Source of the DNA: Sedimenticola sp.
Lineage (GTDB): Bacteria; Pseudomonadota; Gammaproteobacteria; Chromatiales; Chromatiaceae
NCBI GenBank assembly: GCA_026985055.1
Contig: JALSQZ010000165.1
Coordinates: 62,001 to 126,000, forward strand
Reading direction: 5' to 3'
DNA: 64,000 nucleotides
Made by a program: the position numbers and the translations under genes. Position 1 is the first letter of the stretch; every line of letters starts with the position of its first letter. This document shows, in pieces, positions 39,100-48,646 of this stretch. The notes beneath the pieces were generated by a model that searched no databases, had not been told where the DNA came from, and saw only the letters and a program-made list of their open reading frames with translations.

Positions 39100-39822
39100 T
39101 CACTCAACAAAAAAATCGTCCTCGGAAACATCCGGCGGGTTGCCGTCGAAAATCAGATGACGCCGCCGCTGCAGATAAGAGTCACGCACAAAGCTGTAGG
39201 GGTCCATGGCAGCCGATTTCAGAACCCGACTGGCGCCCAACAGATCCGCCCTGCGATCTACATAGCGTATGCCGTACAGACTCCAGCTTATGCTGGCACT
39301 GTCAATCCTCCGGTAGATGGGATTGACCACCCAGTCTCCGGCAAAACCCACCGCATCGCGGATATTGCTGGGTCCGATTACGGGTAACACCAGATAAGGT
39401 CCACTGGAAAAACCCCACTTGCCCAGAGTCTGACCAAAATCCTCTTCATGTTTTTCCAGCCCCAGATCCGTGGCCGGATCGAGAAAGCCAAGCAGGCCTA
39501 TAGTGGAGTTGATTACCACCCGGCCAGCATCAGAAAAAGCCTGCGCCAACTTGCCCTGCAACAAATTGTTCAAGGCAACTTGCACGTCATCCAGATTGGC
39601 GAAAAAGCGGGTGATTCCCCGATCGACAGGATCAGGAGTGATAACCCGGTATCCTTTGGCCAGAGGGGTGGCCACATATTGATCCAGCTTCTCGTTGAAG
39701 CTGTACATGCTTCTGTTGAAAGGCTCCCATGGATCCGGCGTCTCGGTGCTGGCGCAGGCCGACAACAGCAAGAAAGCCGGCAGAAGAACCATCCTGGCCA
39801 ACCATTTGTCAACTGTTGTCAT
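39100..39822 (-). CDS. mlaA: MlaA/VacJ family outer-membrane lipoprotein
   Basis: This roughly 240-residue protein has a lipobox (LLLSACAST, Cys near residue 23 of the chosen start), then the VacJ signature DPWEPFNRSMYSFNEKLDQY. IRDAVGFAGDWVVNPIYRRI follows. MlaA sits in the outer membrane and moves misplaced phospholipids back toward the inner membrane with the Mla system, none of whose other genes are here. ATG at 39822 was chosen because GTGGAG lies about nine bases ahead; a GTG 15 bases upstream is also in frame. Confidence 0.93.
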   Translation of the reverse strand: MTTVDKWLARMVLLPAFLLLSACASTETPDPWEPFNRSMYSFNEKLDQYVATPLAKGYRVITPDPVDRGITRFFANLDDVQVALNNLLQGKLAQAFSDAGRVVINSTIGLLGFLDPATDLGLEKHEEDFGQTLGKWGFSSGPYLVLPVIGPSNIRDAVGFAGDWVVNPIYRRIDSASISWSLYGIRYVDRRADLLGASRVLKSAAMDPYSFVRDSYLQRRRHLIFDGNPPDVSEDDFFVE

Positions 39823-39852
39823 TCCATCAGGCTCCACATTGATTCAACTTGA

Positions 39853-40003
39853 GAGGATCTCGAAAAAATTCTTCCATGGGATTTTTCTCCTCGCAAAGAG
39901 AAAATGCGATTTCCCCTTTGCTCACATTTTCAATCACTTGTGGTGATCGAAAACGGCGGGATATCCCTGTCCCACTCGGGCATCCCGATTTTTCGAGATG
40001 CCC
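39853..40003 (+). repeat. Dispersed five-hairpin repeat, copy C
   Basis: A full-length copy in the forward orientation: CGAAAAAATTCTTCCATGGG start, GCAAAGAG..CCTTTGC, TTTTCAATCAC-TTGTG-GTGATCGAAAA, GGGATATCCCTGTCCC and the last hairpin GGGCATCCCGA..TCGAGATGCCC. It occupies half of the 290 bp gap between mlaA and rnt. Confidence 0.88.
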
Positions 40004-40112
40004 TTGATTCAGAACATACAGTGTATCAGCAAAATGCCGGAAGCTCATGAACAGGATTGACGAAAACGAGTTCTGATTTCCATTCCTCAATGTATCCTAT
40101 ATCCTTGCTTCC

Positions 40113-40787
40113 ATGAATCCGTGCACCCCATCTTCAACCATTGACCGCCGTTTCCGCGGTTTTCTGCCAGTAGTCGTGGATGTTGAAACCGGCGGGTTCG
40201 ATGCAGGCCGCGATGCCCTGTTGGAGATCGCAGCAGTGATCATCGACATGGATGAATACGGCATACTGCATCCAGGCAAAGCCACCAGCGTGCATGTGGA
40301 ACCCTTTCCCGGCGCCAACCTCGACCCCAAGGCCCTGGCGTTTACCGGCATCGATCCCGGTCACCCTTTCCGCTTTGCCAAGCCGGAAAAAGAAGCGCTG
40401 GAAACCATATTCAAGCCGGTGCGCCAGGCAGTCAAGAAAAACAACTGCAAACGCGCCGTGCTGGTGGGACACAATGCCTTCTTCGATCTGGGTTTTCTCA
40501 AGGCAGCCGTGGAAAGAACCGGCATCAAGCGCAACCCGTTTCATCCATTCAGCACGTTCGACACCGTATCACTGGCGGGCCTGGCTTTTGGTGAAACCGT
40601 GCTCGCCAAGGCGGCAGTCGCGGCGGGTCTGGACTGGGACGGCAATGAAGCGCATTCAGCGCTCTACGATACGCAAAAAACGGCTGAACTTTTCTGCATC
40701 ATCGTCAATCGCTGGCGCGAACTGAACCTGCTGGCCGGCGGCTCAGTACCAGGAAGCGCCACACCAGCAGCATCGCCGCCAGAGTAA
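40113..40787 (+). CDS. rnt: Ribonuclease T
   Basis: This 224-residue DEDDh exonuclease trims the 3' ends of tRNA and other stable RNAs. Catalytic residues appear in [11 protein letters not shown] (Asp-x-Glu), [14 protein letters not shown] and [16 protein letters not shown] (His and Asp). Length matches E. coli RNase T (215). Its 3' end overlaps the convergent MATE gene by 83 bases, with a Pro/Ala/Ser tail. Confidence 0.95.
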   Translation: MNPCTPSSTIDRRFRGFLPVVVDVETGGFDAGRDALLEIAAVIIDMDEYGILHPGKATSVHVEPFPGANLDPKALAFTGIDPGHPFRFAKPEKEALETIFKPVRQAVKKNNCKRAVLVGHNAFFDLGFLKAAVERTGIKRNPFHPFSTFDTVSLAGLAFGETVLAKAAVAAGLDWDGNEAHSALYDTQKTAELFCIIVNRWRELNLLAGGSVPGSATPAASPPE

Positions 40788-42072
40788 GACCCGCCACCAG
40801 CCCCATCCACAACCCCTGCGGGCCAATTCCCCGGACGAACCCCAGATACCAGGACAGCGGAAGCCCCATGACCCAGTACACGCCCAGGGTGATGCCCATG
40901 GGCACCAGGGTATCCTTCATGCCACGCAAGGCGCCGTTGGCGCTGATCTGAATCCCGTCGGACAACTGGAATACCGCCGCCATGAACAGCAGCTGTCTCG
41001 CCAGTGCCTGCACAGCGGCATCGCGGGTATAAATATGCACGATCTGCTCTGGCAGCAGAAACAGCACTGACGCGGTCAACATCATGCAGGATGCGGCAAA
41101 ACCGATGCCGACCAGCCCGCGAAAACGCACCAGCTCCCCGCGTCCTTCACCAAGGGCATGCCCCACCCGCACCGTGGTGGCAGAACTGATGCCCAGAGGA
41201 ATCATGAAGGCCATGGCGGCCACATTCAGGGCTACCTGGTGTGCTGCCACCTCGGTAACACCCAAAGTTCCCATGAGTAGGGCCACGGCGGCGAACATGC
41301 CCACCTCGGCTACCAGAGTTACCGCGATTGGCATGCCTACTCGCAGCAGTTCCCCGGTTCTGCGCCAGTCAGGTCGAAACACAGGAGTGATCCAGATGAA
41401 ACGATAGCGCTTGTGACGATAGATATACCCGAGCAACAGGACCAGCTGCAGCCACATGACCAGCGCCGTGGCCCATCCCGCCCCCTCCGCGCCCATGGCC
41501 GGGAAACCCAGTTTGCCGAACATGAACACCCAGTTGGCCAGTATATTCGCGCCCAGGGCAATCAGCTGTATGACCATCATGGGTTTTGTATAGCCGATAC
41601 CTTCACTGAGAAAGCGCAACGCAAGGTAGCCGATTACCGCCGGCAGGCCAAAAGACACGGCATGCACGTAGGACCCGGCAACTCTTTCGATGTCCGTATC
41701 CAGAGCCAGCAGCCCAATGCCGCGGATCATCAGCCAGATGACCAGCACCGACATGATCCCCAGAACCACCACCAGCCAACCCACCTGACGCATGAGATCA
41801 CGAATCGCGGAAAAACGTGCGGCGCCAAAGTAATGAGAACTCATGCTGGACACGGCCATGAGCAGGCCCACACAGAACAGATAAGGCAGGATCCAAAGAT
41901 TGACGCCTACCGCAATCGCTCCCAGATCCAGAGAACCGATACGCCCGGCCATCACCGTATCCGTAAAGCCCATGGCCACCTGAGCCACCTGGGCAAGTAC
42001 AATGGGGCCCGCCAGGGCGGCATTGTGCTTCAGCTCTCTTGAGATGGACTTGTGCCGCATTCTATTCTTCAC
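40705..42072 (-). CDS. MATE family efflux transporter
   Basis: This 455-residue protein has 12 predicted helices in two homologous halves: [20 protein letters not shown] and [20 protein letters not shown] at the start, and [20 protein letters not shown] and [20 protein letters not shown] in the second half. This is the NorM-like branch, exporting cationic compounds in exchange for Na+ or H+. The substrate is unknown. The start may be at 42072 or at Met5 (42060). The 50 bp tandem array lies directly upstream. Confidence 0.93.
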   Translation of the reverse strand: MKNRMRHKSISRELKHNAALAGPIVLAQVAQVAMGFTDTVMAGRIGSLDLGAIAVGVNLWILPYLFCVGLLMAVSSMSSHYFGAARFSAIRDLMRQVGWLVVVLGIMSVLVIWLMIRGIGLLALDTDIERVAGSYVHAVSFGLPAVIGYLALRFLSEGIGYTKPMMVIQLIALGANILANWVFMFGKLGFPAMGAEGAGWATALVMWLQLVLLLGYIYRHKRYRFIWITPVFRPDWRRTGELLRVGMPIAVTLVAEVGMFAAVALLMGTLGVTEVAAHQVALNVAAMAFMIPLGISSATTVRVGHALGEGRGELVRFRGLVGIGFAASCMMLTASVLFLLPEQIVHIYTRDAAVQALARQLLFMAAVFQLSDGIQISANGALRGMKDTLVPMGITLGVYWVMGLPLSWYLGFVRGIGPQGLWMGLVAGLTLAAMLLVWRFLVLSRRPAGSVRASD

Positions 42073-42104
42073 AAATTATCGGGAAACCGTCAGTAGCCAT
42101 TCTC

Positions 42105-42404
42105 TTCCGGCGCATCGCTTCCGCGTCCCTGCTCACTCGATGTACCTACATCCCTTCCGGCGCATCGCTTCCGCATCCCTGCTCACGCGATGTACCTACA
42201 TCCCTTCCGGCGCATCGCTTCCGCGTCCCTGCTCACGCGATGTACCTACATCCCTTCCGGCGCATCGCTTCCGCGTCCCTGCTCACGCGATGTACCTACA
42301 TCCCTTCCGGCGCATCGCTTCCGCATCCCTGCTCACGCGATGTACCTACATCCCTTCCGGCGCATCGCTTCCGCATCCCTGCTCACGCGATGTACCTACA
42401 TCCC
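42105..42404. repeat. Six tandem 50 bp units (minisatellite-like array)
   Basis: Six head-to-tail units start at 42105, 42155, 42205, 42255, 42305 and 42355. The unit begins TTCCGGCGCATCGCTTCCGC and ends GATGTACCTACATCCC. Units differ only at a G/A in GTCCCT/ATCCCT and a T/G in unit 1. Each unit contains GATGTA-CC-TACATC, a small hairpin, and on the minus strand GCGT..ACGC. A period of 50 is not a multiple of three, and all three plus-strand frames lack stops, so this is not convincing as coding. It lies between the MATE gene start and the grxD terminator. No spacer diversity, so not CRISPR. Confidence 0.93.
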
Positions 42405-42411
42405 TGTAGGC

Positions 42412-42440
42412 AAAAAAAAGGCGGGGGAACCCGCCTTTGG
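42412..42440 (-). terminator. Rho-independent terminator after grxD
   Basis: On the minus strand AAAGGCGGG and CCCGCCTTT form a stem with a four-base loop, followed by a run of T. It lies 19 bases past the grxD stop and right next to the tandem array. Confidence 0.88.
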
Positions 42441-42458
42441 TGTAAGAAGATTCAGTCT

Positions 42459-42803
42459 TCAGCCTTCAGGGGCTTCTTCCGCAGGCCATTTGCTGGCGGC
42501 TTCCTTGACCATCTTCTGCAACTCACCACTGGCATGCATCTCCAGGGTGATATCACAGCCACCTACCAGTTCCCCGTTGATATACACTTGGGGGAAGGTC
42601 GGCCAGTCCGCGAACCGGGGCAGGTTCTCGAAAATCTCGGGATCCGCCAGCACGTTCACATAGGCGAATTTCTCACCACAATCCTGGAGAGCCGCCGCCG
42701 CACGCGAAGAAAAACCGCACTGGGGAAACTGGGGTGTGCCCTTCATGTAGATGATGATGGGGTTGCTTTCCACCTGTTCTTTGATTCTATCCAATGGATC
42801 CAT
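42459..42803 (-). CDS. grxD: Monothiol glutaredoxin, Grx4 family
   Basis: This 114-residue protein has the CGFS active site in GTPQFPQCGFSSRAAAALQD and the glutathione-binding WPTFPQVYINGELVGGCD. Monothiol glutaredoxins bind and hand on 2Fe-2S clusters together with BolA-type partners. ATG at 42803 (MDPLDRIKEQVESNP) gives the family length; the longer frame from 42875 is not conserved. Confidence 0.95.
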   Translation of the reverse strand: MDPLDRIKEQVESNPIIIYMKGTPQFPQCGFSSRAAAALQDCGEKFAYVNVLADPEIFENLPRFADWPTFPQVYINGELVGGCDITLEMHASGELQKMVKEAASKWPAEEAPEG

Positions 42804-42918
42804 GGTTACGCTCTCACTCTGTTTGATTTGTATGGAACAAAAAACATGGCTGCTCTGCTCCACGATTTCAAGCAATCATTCTACTCCCCTGACCATCGCC
42901 AACCAACCGCAGATTCTG

Positions 42919-44697
42919 TCAGGAATCCACATGCCGCTGCAGCCAGAATTCCAGCAAGGCCAGCTGCCACAGCTTGCTGCCCTGAATTCGCGTATGGTGC
43001 ATCTCCGGCGCCGACAACAGCCGATCGAGATATTCACGTCGATACAGTCCCCGCTCCCGGCAGGCTCGTGAATCCACGATGTCCCGCATGAATTCGAGAA
43101 ACTCGCCGCGCACATATTTGAGCGCCGGCATGGGGAAATAGCCCTTGGGCCGGTCGATGACCGCATCCGGCACAATACCCCGGGCGACCCGCTTGAGCAG
43201 ATGCTTGCCGCCGGACTGAAACTTGATCCCGGGTGGACAGCGTGCGGCCAGCTCTACCAGTTCATGATCGAGAAACGGCACCCTGGCTTCCAGTCCCCAG
43301 GCCATGGTCATGTTATCGACACGCTTGACCGGGTCATCCACGATCAGGGTAGTCGCATCCAGACGCAATACCGCATCGATGCATTCATCCGCTGCGGATT
43401 CGTTCAGGCGTTCACGAATATAGTCTCCGGTAACGTCATCCGTCTGATAGGGCGACTGCAGCATATTCAGATATTCTTCATGATCCCGGTCGAAGTAATA
43501 GCGCCGCAAGCGATCAGCGCAATCCCCCTGTCTGTCTTCCATGATTTTCTGAAACCAGAAATAGCCACCGAAAACCTCATCCGCTCCCTGGCCGGACTGC
43601 ACCACCTTGATGCTCTTCGACACCTGTTCCGAGAGCAGGTAAAAGGCCACCGCATCCTGGCCAAACATGGGTTCGGACATGGCGTCCACCGCCTCGGGCA
43701 GACGCAACAACACCTGATCATTGGGCACCAGCATCTTGTGGTGATGGGGACGATAGCGTTCCACCACCTGATCCGAATACGCAAACTCATTGCCGGATTC
43801 TTCCGGCTGATCCTCGAAACCGATGCTGTAGGTATGCAGATCGCTCCTGCCCAACTCAGCCAGCAACGCCACCAGCAGGCTGGAGTCCAGACCGCCAGAG
43901 AGCAATACGCCCACAGGCACATCAGCAATATCATTGCGTTTGGCCACGGCGGCGCGCAGACGCTCATGAGTGGCTTCCACCCATTCTTCCTCTGTCCTCG
44001 GTTGCTCAGCTCGTCTTGCATCCAGCACCCAGTAACGCCCCTGCTCCTCCCTCCCATCCACATGCAGCTTCATCCAGGTAGCCGGTTCCAGCTTGCGCAC
44101 ACCATTGAGAATGGTACGCGGCGCAGGCACCACGCCATGCAGGGTAAACTGGAAATGCAACGCGGCGGCATCCAAGGATTTATCCACGCCCCCGCCAGCA
44201 AGCAGAGCCGGCAGAGTGGAGGCAAAACGAAAACGCGCCCCGTCCCGACTCCAGTAACAGGGCTTGATGCCGAACCGGTCCCGGGCAAGAAACAGGGATT
44301 TCCCGCGCATGTCCCAAACAGCAAAGGCAAACATGCCATGCAGGCGAACCGGACAATCCTCGCCCCATTCCCGGTACGCCTTGAGAATGACTTCCGAGTC
44401 ACCTTCGGAAAAGAAGTGGTAACCCCGTTGTTCAAGATCCCGGCGCAGTTCCCGGTAGTTGTATATGGTGCCATTGAACACCAGCGCCAGCCCCAGTTCC
44501 TGATCCACCAACGGCTGGTTGGATTTTTCCGACAGGTCGATGATGGACAGACGCCGGTGACCGAAGCCCAAGCTACCGTCAGAATAACTGCCACCATGAT
44601 CCGCCCCCCGCGGACGCAGCCGTTCCATCATGCGACCGACAGCCGTCAAATCAGCAGGTCGCTCATCGAAACGCAATTCACCACAGATGCCACACAT
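42919..44697 (-). CDS. Asparagine synthase-type amidotransferase, probably N-acetylglutaminylglutamine amidotransferase
   Basis: This 592-residue protein starts [17 protein letters not shown], with Cys2 as the glutaminase nucleophile of a class II amidotransferase domain. The asparagine-synthase ATP-pyrophosphatase domain follows (LSGGLDSSLLVALLAELG). The N-terminal text fits the subfamily that amidates the osmolyte N-acetylglutaminylglutamine better than plain AsnB. The usual partner synthetase and peptidase genes are not in this window, so a general asparagine synthetase remains possible. The start overlaps the hydantoinase B stop by one base (TGATG), implying coupling. Confidence 0.8.
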   Translation of the reverse strand: MCGICGELRFDERPADLTAVGRMMERLRPRGADHGGSYSDGSLGFGHRRLSIIDLSEKSNQPLVDQELGLALVFNGTIYNYRELRRDLEQRGYHFFSEGDSEVILKAYREWGEDCPVRLHGMFAFAVWDMRGKSLFLARDRFGIKPCYWSRDGARFRFASTLPALLAGGGVDKSLDAAALHFQFTLHGVVPAPRTILNGVRKLEPATWMKLHVDGREEQGRYWVLDARRAEQPRTEEEWVEATHERLRAAVAKRNDIADVPVGVLLSGGLDSSLLVALLAELGRSDLHTYSIGFEDQPEESGNEFAYSDQVVERYRPHHHKMLVPNDQVLLRLPEAVDAMSEPMFGQDAVAFYLLSEQVSKSIKVVQSGQGADEVFGGYFWFQKIMEDRQGDCADRLRRYYFDRDHEEYLNMLQSPYQTDDVTGDYIRERLNESAADECIDAVLRLDATTLIVDDPVKRVDNMTMAWGLEARVPFLDHELVELAARCPPGIKFQSGGKHLLKRVARGIVPDAVIDRPKGYFPMPALKYVRGEFLEFMRDIVDSRACRERGLYRREYLDRLLSAPEMHHTRIQGSKLWQLALLEFWLQRHVDS

Positions 44698-46274
44698 CAG
44701 TTTTTCCTCTCCGCTGCACCCCAGCCGCCACCACCGGGCGTTTCGATGCAAAGTATATCGCCCGCGCGCACATGACGATGGCATTTGCCTGGCAAAATTT
44801 CTCCATTCAAGCGATTCACACCCAACTCACCAGATTCACCACCCGCCAGTCCCCAGGGACGGTAGCGACGCCGCTCGGTGAGCAGGGAAATCTCGGCATC
44901 CGCAAGAAACTCGAACTCCCGCAGCAGTCCATCTCCACCACGACGCAATCCCTCCCCACCGGAACCGCGGCGAATCAGATAGCGGCGGATACGCAGGGGA
45001 TACTGCTGTTCCAGTACTTCCACGGGTGTATTCAGGGTATTGGTCATATGCGTCTGCACGGCGCTGAGGCCGCCTCCCCGCGGCCCCGCGCCCATGCCCC
45101 CACCCATGGTTTCGTAATAGTCCCAGGCAGATCCAATGCGCGCGGAACCCATGGCCAGGTTGTTCATGCTGCCATGGCTGGCGGCAGGGATTTGTTCCGG
45201 CAACGCCTGGGCCAGGGCGCCCATGAGCAGATCCACCACCCGGGTGCTGGTTTCGACATTGCCAGCCGCCACTGCCGCCGGGTAGGTGGCATTGAGCAAA
45301 GAACCTGGCGGCGCATGCAGGCGGATATCCCGGAAAACCCCGGCGCAGGCCGGAGTCTGGAGCGGCATGAGGCAGCGGAACACATAGTACACAGCGGCGG
45401 CGGCAACCGACAGGGGACAGTTCACATTGCCCGCCACCTGATCCGCGCTACCGCTGAAATCCACATCGACACCTGTATCATCGACCCGCACACAAACCTT
45501 CAGACGCAGATCCTTGTGTCCCTGGCCATCATCATCGAGATAATCCTCAAAACGATATTCCCCTTGGGGTATCTTCGCCAGGGCCGCTCGCGCCATGCGC
45601 TGACCATAGTCGTTCAAGGCCGACAATCCCTGGCGGTATGCTGCTCTGCCCTGTTCCCGGACAAAAGCCTGCAAACGCTCCATGCCGGTACGATTGGCGC
45701 TGAGCTGGGCGCTGATATCCCCCTCAGCAGTGCGAGGGCTGCGGGTTGCCGACATTATCCTTTCCCAGATCTCCTGCTGGCGCTGTCCCCGCCGGAAAAG
45801 ATGACTGGGCTGGATAATCAAGCCTTCCTCTTCCAGACGAGAGGAAACCGGCATGGAGCCGGGCGTGTCTGCGCCAATATCGGCATGATGGGCGCGATTG
45901 ACCACAAAGCCCATCAATTCTTTCTTCACGAATACTGGCGCGATCAGGGTCACATCCGGAAGATGAGTGCCTCCGAGGAAAGGATCATTGAGTATCACCT
46001 GATCTCCTTCCTGCCACTGCATGCGCGTGACGATATCGCGCATGGCAAAAGCCATGCTGCCGAGATGCACGGGAATGTGCGCGGCCTGTGCGCACAACTC
46101 TCCCTGGGCATCGAATATTGCACAGGAATAATCGAGACGATCCCGAATGTTGGGAGAAAAGGCGGTATTGCGCAACACCATGCCCATATCGTCACAAATC
46201 GCGTCCACACGGCTGGAAAACAGGCTCAAGGCAAGAGCATTCATGGAATTTTTGGCTTCATTCTGAATTTTCAT
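44697..46274 (-). CDS. Hydantoinase B/oxoprolinase family protein
   Basis: A 525-residue HyuB-like protein: [80 protein letters not shown] and the glycine-rich [15 protein letters not shown]. Such proteins normally pair with HyuA to cleave hydantoins or 5-oxoproline with ATP. No hyuA is in this window. The start is unsure: conserved text begins at Met 46244; Met at 46274 is given, and a TTG at 46301 is possible. It is the first gene of a coupled pair with the amidotransferase. Confidence 0.85.
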   Translation of the reverse strand: MKIQNEAKNSMNALALSLFSSRVDAICDDMGMVLRNTAFSPNIRDRLDYSCAIFDAQGELCAQAAHIPVHLGSMAFAMRDIVTRMQWQEGDQVILNDPFLGGTHLPDVTLIAPVFVKKELMGFVVNRAHHADIGADTPGSMPVSSRLEEEGLIIQPSHLFRRGQRQQEIWERIMSATRSPRTAEGDISAQLSANRTGMERLQAFVREQGRAAYRQGLSALNDYGQRMARAALAKIPQGEYRFEDYLDDDGQGHKDLRLKVCVRVDDTGVDVDFSGSADQVAGNVNCPLSVAAAAVYYVFRCLMPLQTPACAGVFRDIRLHAPPGSLLNATYPAAVAAGNVETSTRVVDLLMGALAQALPEQIPAASHGSMNNLAMGSARIGSAWDYYETMGGGMGAGPRGGGLSAVQTHMTNTLNTPVEVLEQQYPLRIRRYLIRRGSGGEGLRRGGDGLLREFEFLADAEISLLTERRRYRPWGLAGGESGELGVNRLNGEILPGKCHRHVRAGDILCIETPGGGGWGAAERKN

Positions 46275-46383
46275 GGCGGGCATTATTGCATTTTGTTTCA
46301 ATTCGGAATAACCTTGTCGCCCTAATAACCAAGTAATTCACTAAAGAATTAAACCATAACCCTGACTTTTAAGGAGAACATTC

Positions 46384-46965
46384 ATGACTACCCATACACT
46401 TCCGGTGCTGCCTTATGCAAAAGACGCCTTGGAACCCTATATTTCCGTGGAAACCCTGGACTACCACCATGACAAGCACCATGCCACCTATGTCACCAAC
46501 CTCAACAACCTGATTCCCGGCACCGAATTCGAGAACGCGAGCCTGGAAGAAATCGTGATGAAATCCGAAGGCGGCATCTTCAACAATGGCGCTCAGGTAT
46601 GGAACCATACCTTCTATTTCAACTGCATGGATCCCAACGGCGGGGGCGAACCTTCCGGCGCCCTGGCAGAGGCCATCAACAGCGCATTCGGATCCTTTGC
46701 CGAGTTCAAGGAAAAATTCTCTACCTCCGCGGCCACCAATTTCGGCTGCGGCTGGACCTGGCTGGTAAAGAACAGCGACGGCTCCCTGGAGATCGTCAAC
46801 ACCTCTGGCGCCGGCAACCCCATGCGTGACGGCAAGACCCCGCTGCTGACCATCGATGTCTGGGAACATGCCTACTACATCGACAAGCGCAATGTTCGCC
46901 CTGCCTACATCGAAGATTTCTTCAAGGTGGTGAACTGGGATTTCGTGGCCGGCAACTTCGGCTGA
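46384..46965 (+). CDS. sodB: Superoxide dismutase [Fe]
   Basis: This 193-residue enzyme has metal ligands in DYHHDKHHATYV, NNGAQVWNHTFYF and TIDVWEHAYY. The Gln in NNGAQVWNH is the position that marks iron-type rather than manganese-type enzymes. ATG at 46384 follows AAGGAGAA. It is cytoplasmic and converts superoxide to peroxide and oxygen. It is followed by its own terminator. Confidence 0.95.
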   Translation: MTTHTLPVLPYAKDALEPYISVETLDYHHDKHHATYVTNLNNLIPGTEFENASLEEIVMKSEGGIFNNGAQVWNHTFYFNCMDPNGGGEPSGALAEAINSAFGSFAEFKEKFSTSAATNFGCGWTWLVKNSDGSLEIVNTSGAGNPMRDGKTPLLTIDVWEHAYYIDKRNVRPAYIEDFFKVVNWDFVAGNFG

Positions 46966-46987
46966 TCCCCGTAACCCGTGACGTTCA

Positions 46988-47012
46988 AACCCGGCCACGC
47001 GCCGGGTTTTTT
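46988..47012 (+). terminator. Rho-independent terminator after sodB
   Basis: AACCCGGC and GCCGGGTT form a stem around CACGC, followed by TTTT. It starts 23 bases after the sodB stop. Confidence 0.9.
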
Positions 47013-47025
47013 GTCAGGAATGCCC

Positions 47026-47217
47026 ATGACAGAAAAACAACCCAGTCCCGGCATTTCCCGCAACCAGCGTTTGTCTGACGAGGGATTGCAGCGCCTGGAA
47101 AAACAACTGGCCTCTGGCGCAGGCATCAGTGAGCAGGTACTCGCACAATGGATCCGGCGCTATGGAGATGCCGCCCGAAAGCGGATTCGCGCCGCCGGGC
47201 GAAAATGCCCCAATTGA
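47026..47217 (+). CDS. Small hypothetical protein (63 residues)
   Basis: ATG at 47026 has AGGA about 6 bases upstream, just past the sodB terminator. The product (MTEKQPSPGISRNQRLSDEG, then LQRLEKQLASGAGISEQVLA) is charged, helix-prone and basic at the end (ARKRIRAAGRKCPN), and has no membrane segment. I do not recognise a named family. The clean ribosome site and compact frame favour a real gene. Confidence 0.6.
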   Translation: MTEKQPSPGISRNQRLSDEGLQRLEKQLASGAGISEQVLAQWIRRYGDAARKRIRAAGRKCPN

Positions 47218-47283
47218 TATGGGTTAATGCATCAGACGGGTGAATGCCGCTAGCCTTTTGTTTTTTACATCTTCAAAAGGTCA

Positions 47284-48531
47284 ATGCGTCTCGGCATCCT
47301 TGTTTTCCTGCTGCTGCTTCGGGCCACGCCTTGCCTGGCGCTGCCGCCTCTGCAGCTGTATGTGGAACTTACCCCGGAAGGCGGCACGCTGACTCCCCCT
47401 CCCGGCGAATATTCCGGGCCGGTGGTCATCAACAAGCGCATGGTTCTGGACGGCAAGGGAAAAGTACGGGTGAATGGCGGCGGCAGCGGCACGGTGATCA
47501 CCGTACAGGCCGACGGGGCAGTGGTGAAAGGCTTGCTGATTTACAACTCTGGCGCATCGCATGACAAAACCGATGCCGGAATCCTACTCAAAGCCAACGA
47601 TACCCTGATTGAAAACAATGTCATCAGCGATACCCTGTTCGGCATTCATCTGAGCAACGCGCATGGCAACCGCATCATTGGCAATCACATCAGTTCCCGC
47701 GGTAAGGATGTCACCCTGCGCGGAGAAGGCATACGCCTGTGGTACAGCCACGAAAATCTCGTTGAAGGCAATCAGATCGAAAATTCCCGTGACCTGGTAG
47801 TGTCCAATTCCCGGGAAAACCGCATTCTGAACAACAGCATGCGCCACAGCCGCATCAGTCTGGAACTGGTGTTCTCCCCGGAAAACGAAATTCGCGGCAA
47901 CCTGTTCCAGGACAACTACAACGGCATTACCGTCATCTATTCCGATGAACTGGTCATCGCAGACAACCATCTGCTGGACATGCGCAAGCTTACCGGCTAC
48001 GGCATCTCGGTAAAGGAAAGCTATGAAATCCATATTTCCGGCAACGAGATTGCGCACTGCGCCATAGGGCTGCTTGCCACCTCCCCCCTGGAAGCGGAAA
48101 ACATTCTGACCATAGAGAACAATCTGTTTACCTTCAACGACGTGGCCACCTATTTCTATGGCGAAAAAGGCGGCCACGAAATCCACGGCAATCGCTTCGT
48201 GGACAACTTCGTCGATGTGATGGGCAGCACTACGGACACCTCCCGTCTGAATCACTGGGAAGGAAATTATTGGGACAGTTACAGCGGCTTCGACCTGGAT
48301 CAGGACGGCATCGGCGATCAGCCATATCGCGTATTTCTGTATGCCGACCGCATCTGGATGGATCGTTCCATGGCCCGCTTCTATCGAGGCACCCCCGCCC
48401 TGTCTCTCATCGACTTCGTGCAACGCCTGGTGCCTTCCTCCGAGCCGGATCTGATGTATGCAGATCCCTCGCCCCTCATGCAGCCGGCTCCAAATCATCC
48501 GGCCAATGACGAAAAAATACCCTTGAAATAG
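47284..48531 (+). CDS. NosD-like periplasmic right-handed beta-helix protein
   Basis: A 415-residue protein with a signal peptide (LGILVFLLLLRATPCLA) and many parallel beta-helix repeats (NDTLIENNVISDTLFGIHLS, NAHGNRIIGNHISSR, NHWEGNYWDSYSGFDLDQDG). The last motif, NYWDSY..DLDQDGIGDQPY, is the NosD signature. NosD helps insert copper into nitrous oxide reductase, but no nosZ or other nos gene lies here, so it may serve another copper or carbohydrate role. AAAAGG stands upstream of ATG 47284. Confidence 0.85.
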   Translation: MRLGILVFLLLLRATPCLALPPLQLYVELTPEGGTLTPPPGEYSGPVVINKRMVLDGKGKVRVNGGGSGTVITVQADGAVVKGLLIYNSGASHDKTDAGILLKANDTLIENNVISDTLFGIHLSNAHGNRIIGNHISSRGKDVTLRGEGIRLWYSHENLVEGNQIENSRDLVVSNSRENRILNNSMRHSRISLELVFSPENEIRGNLFQDNYNGITVIYSDELVIADNHLLDMRKLTGYGISVKESYEIHISGNEIAHCAIGLLATSPLEAENILTIENNLFTFNDVATYFYGEKGGHEIHGNRFVDNFVDVMGSTTDTSRLNHWEGNYWDSYSGFDLDQDGIGDQPYRVFLYADRIWMDRSMARFYRGTPALSLIDFVQRLVPSSEPDLMYADPSPLMQPAPNHPANDEKIPLK

Positions 48532-48646
48532 CCTGAAAGTTTCGGTAGTGTCCCCTCTTTGCTTTCGAGCATGGGGTTCGAAAAGCACAGGTGGCGCCGG
48601 AAACGGGGCTGCCTTTTGTTTTTATGGAATTCGCGGAAACACCGCC

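Noticed and set aside
42105..42404. CRISPR array
   Set aside because: The repeats are contiguous with no variable spacers and no cas genes lie nearby.
42105..42663. Long open frames through the 50 bp tandem array on the plus strand
   Set aside because: The unit lacks stops in all three plus frames and 50 is not a multiple of three, so open frames arise automatically. There is no ribosome site or conserved protein.
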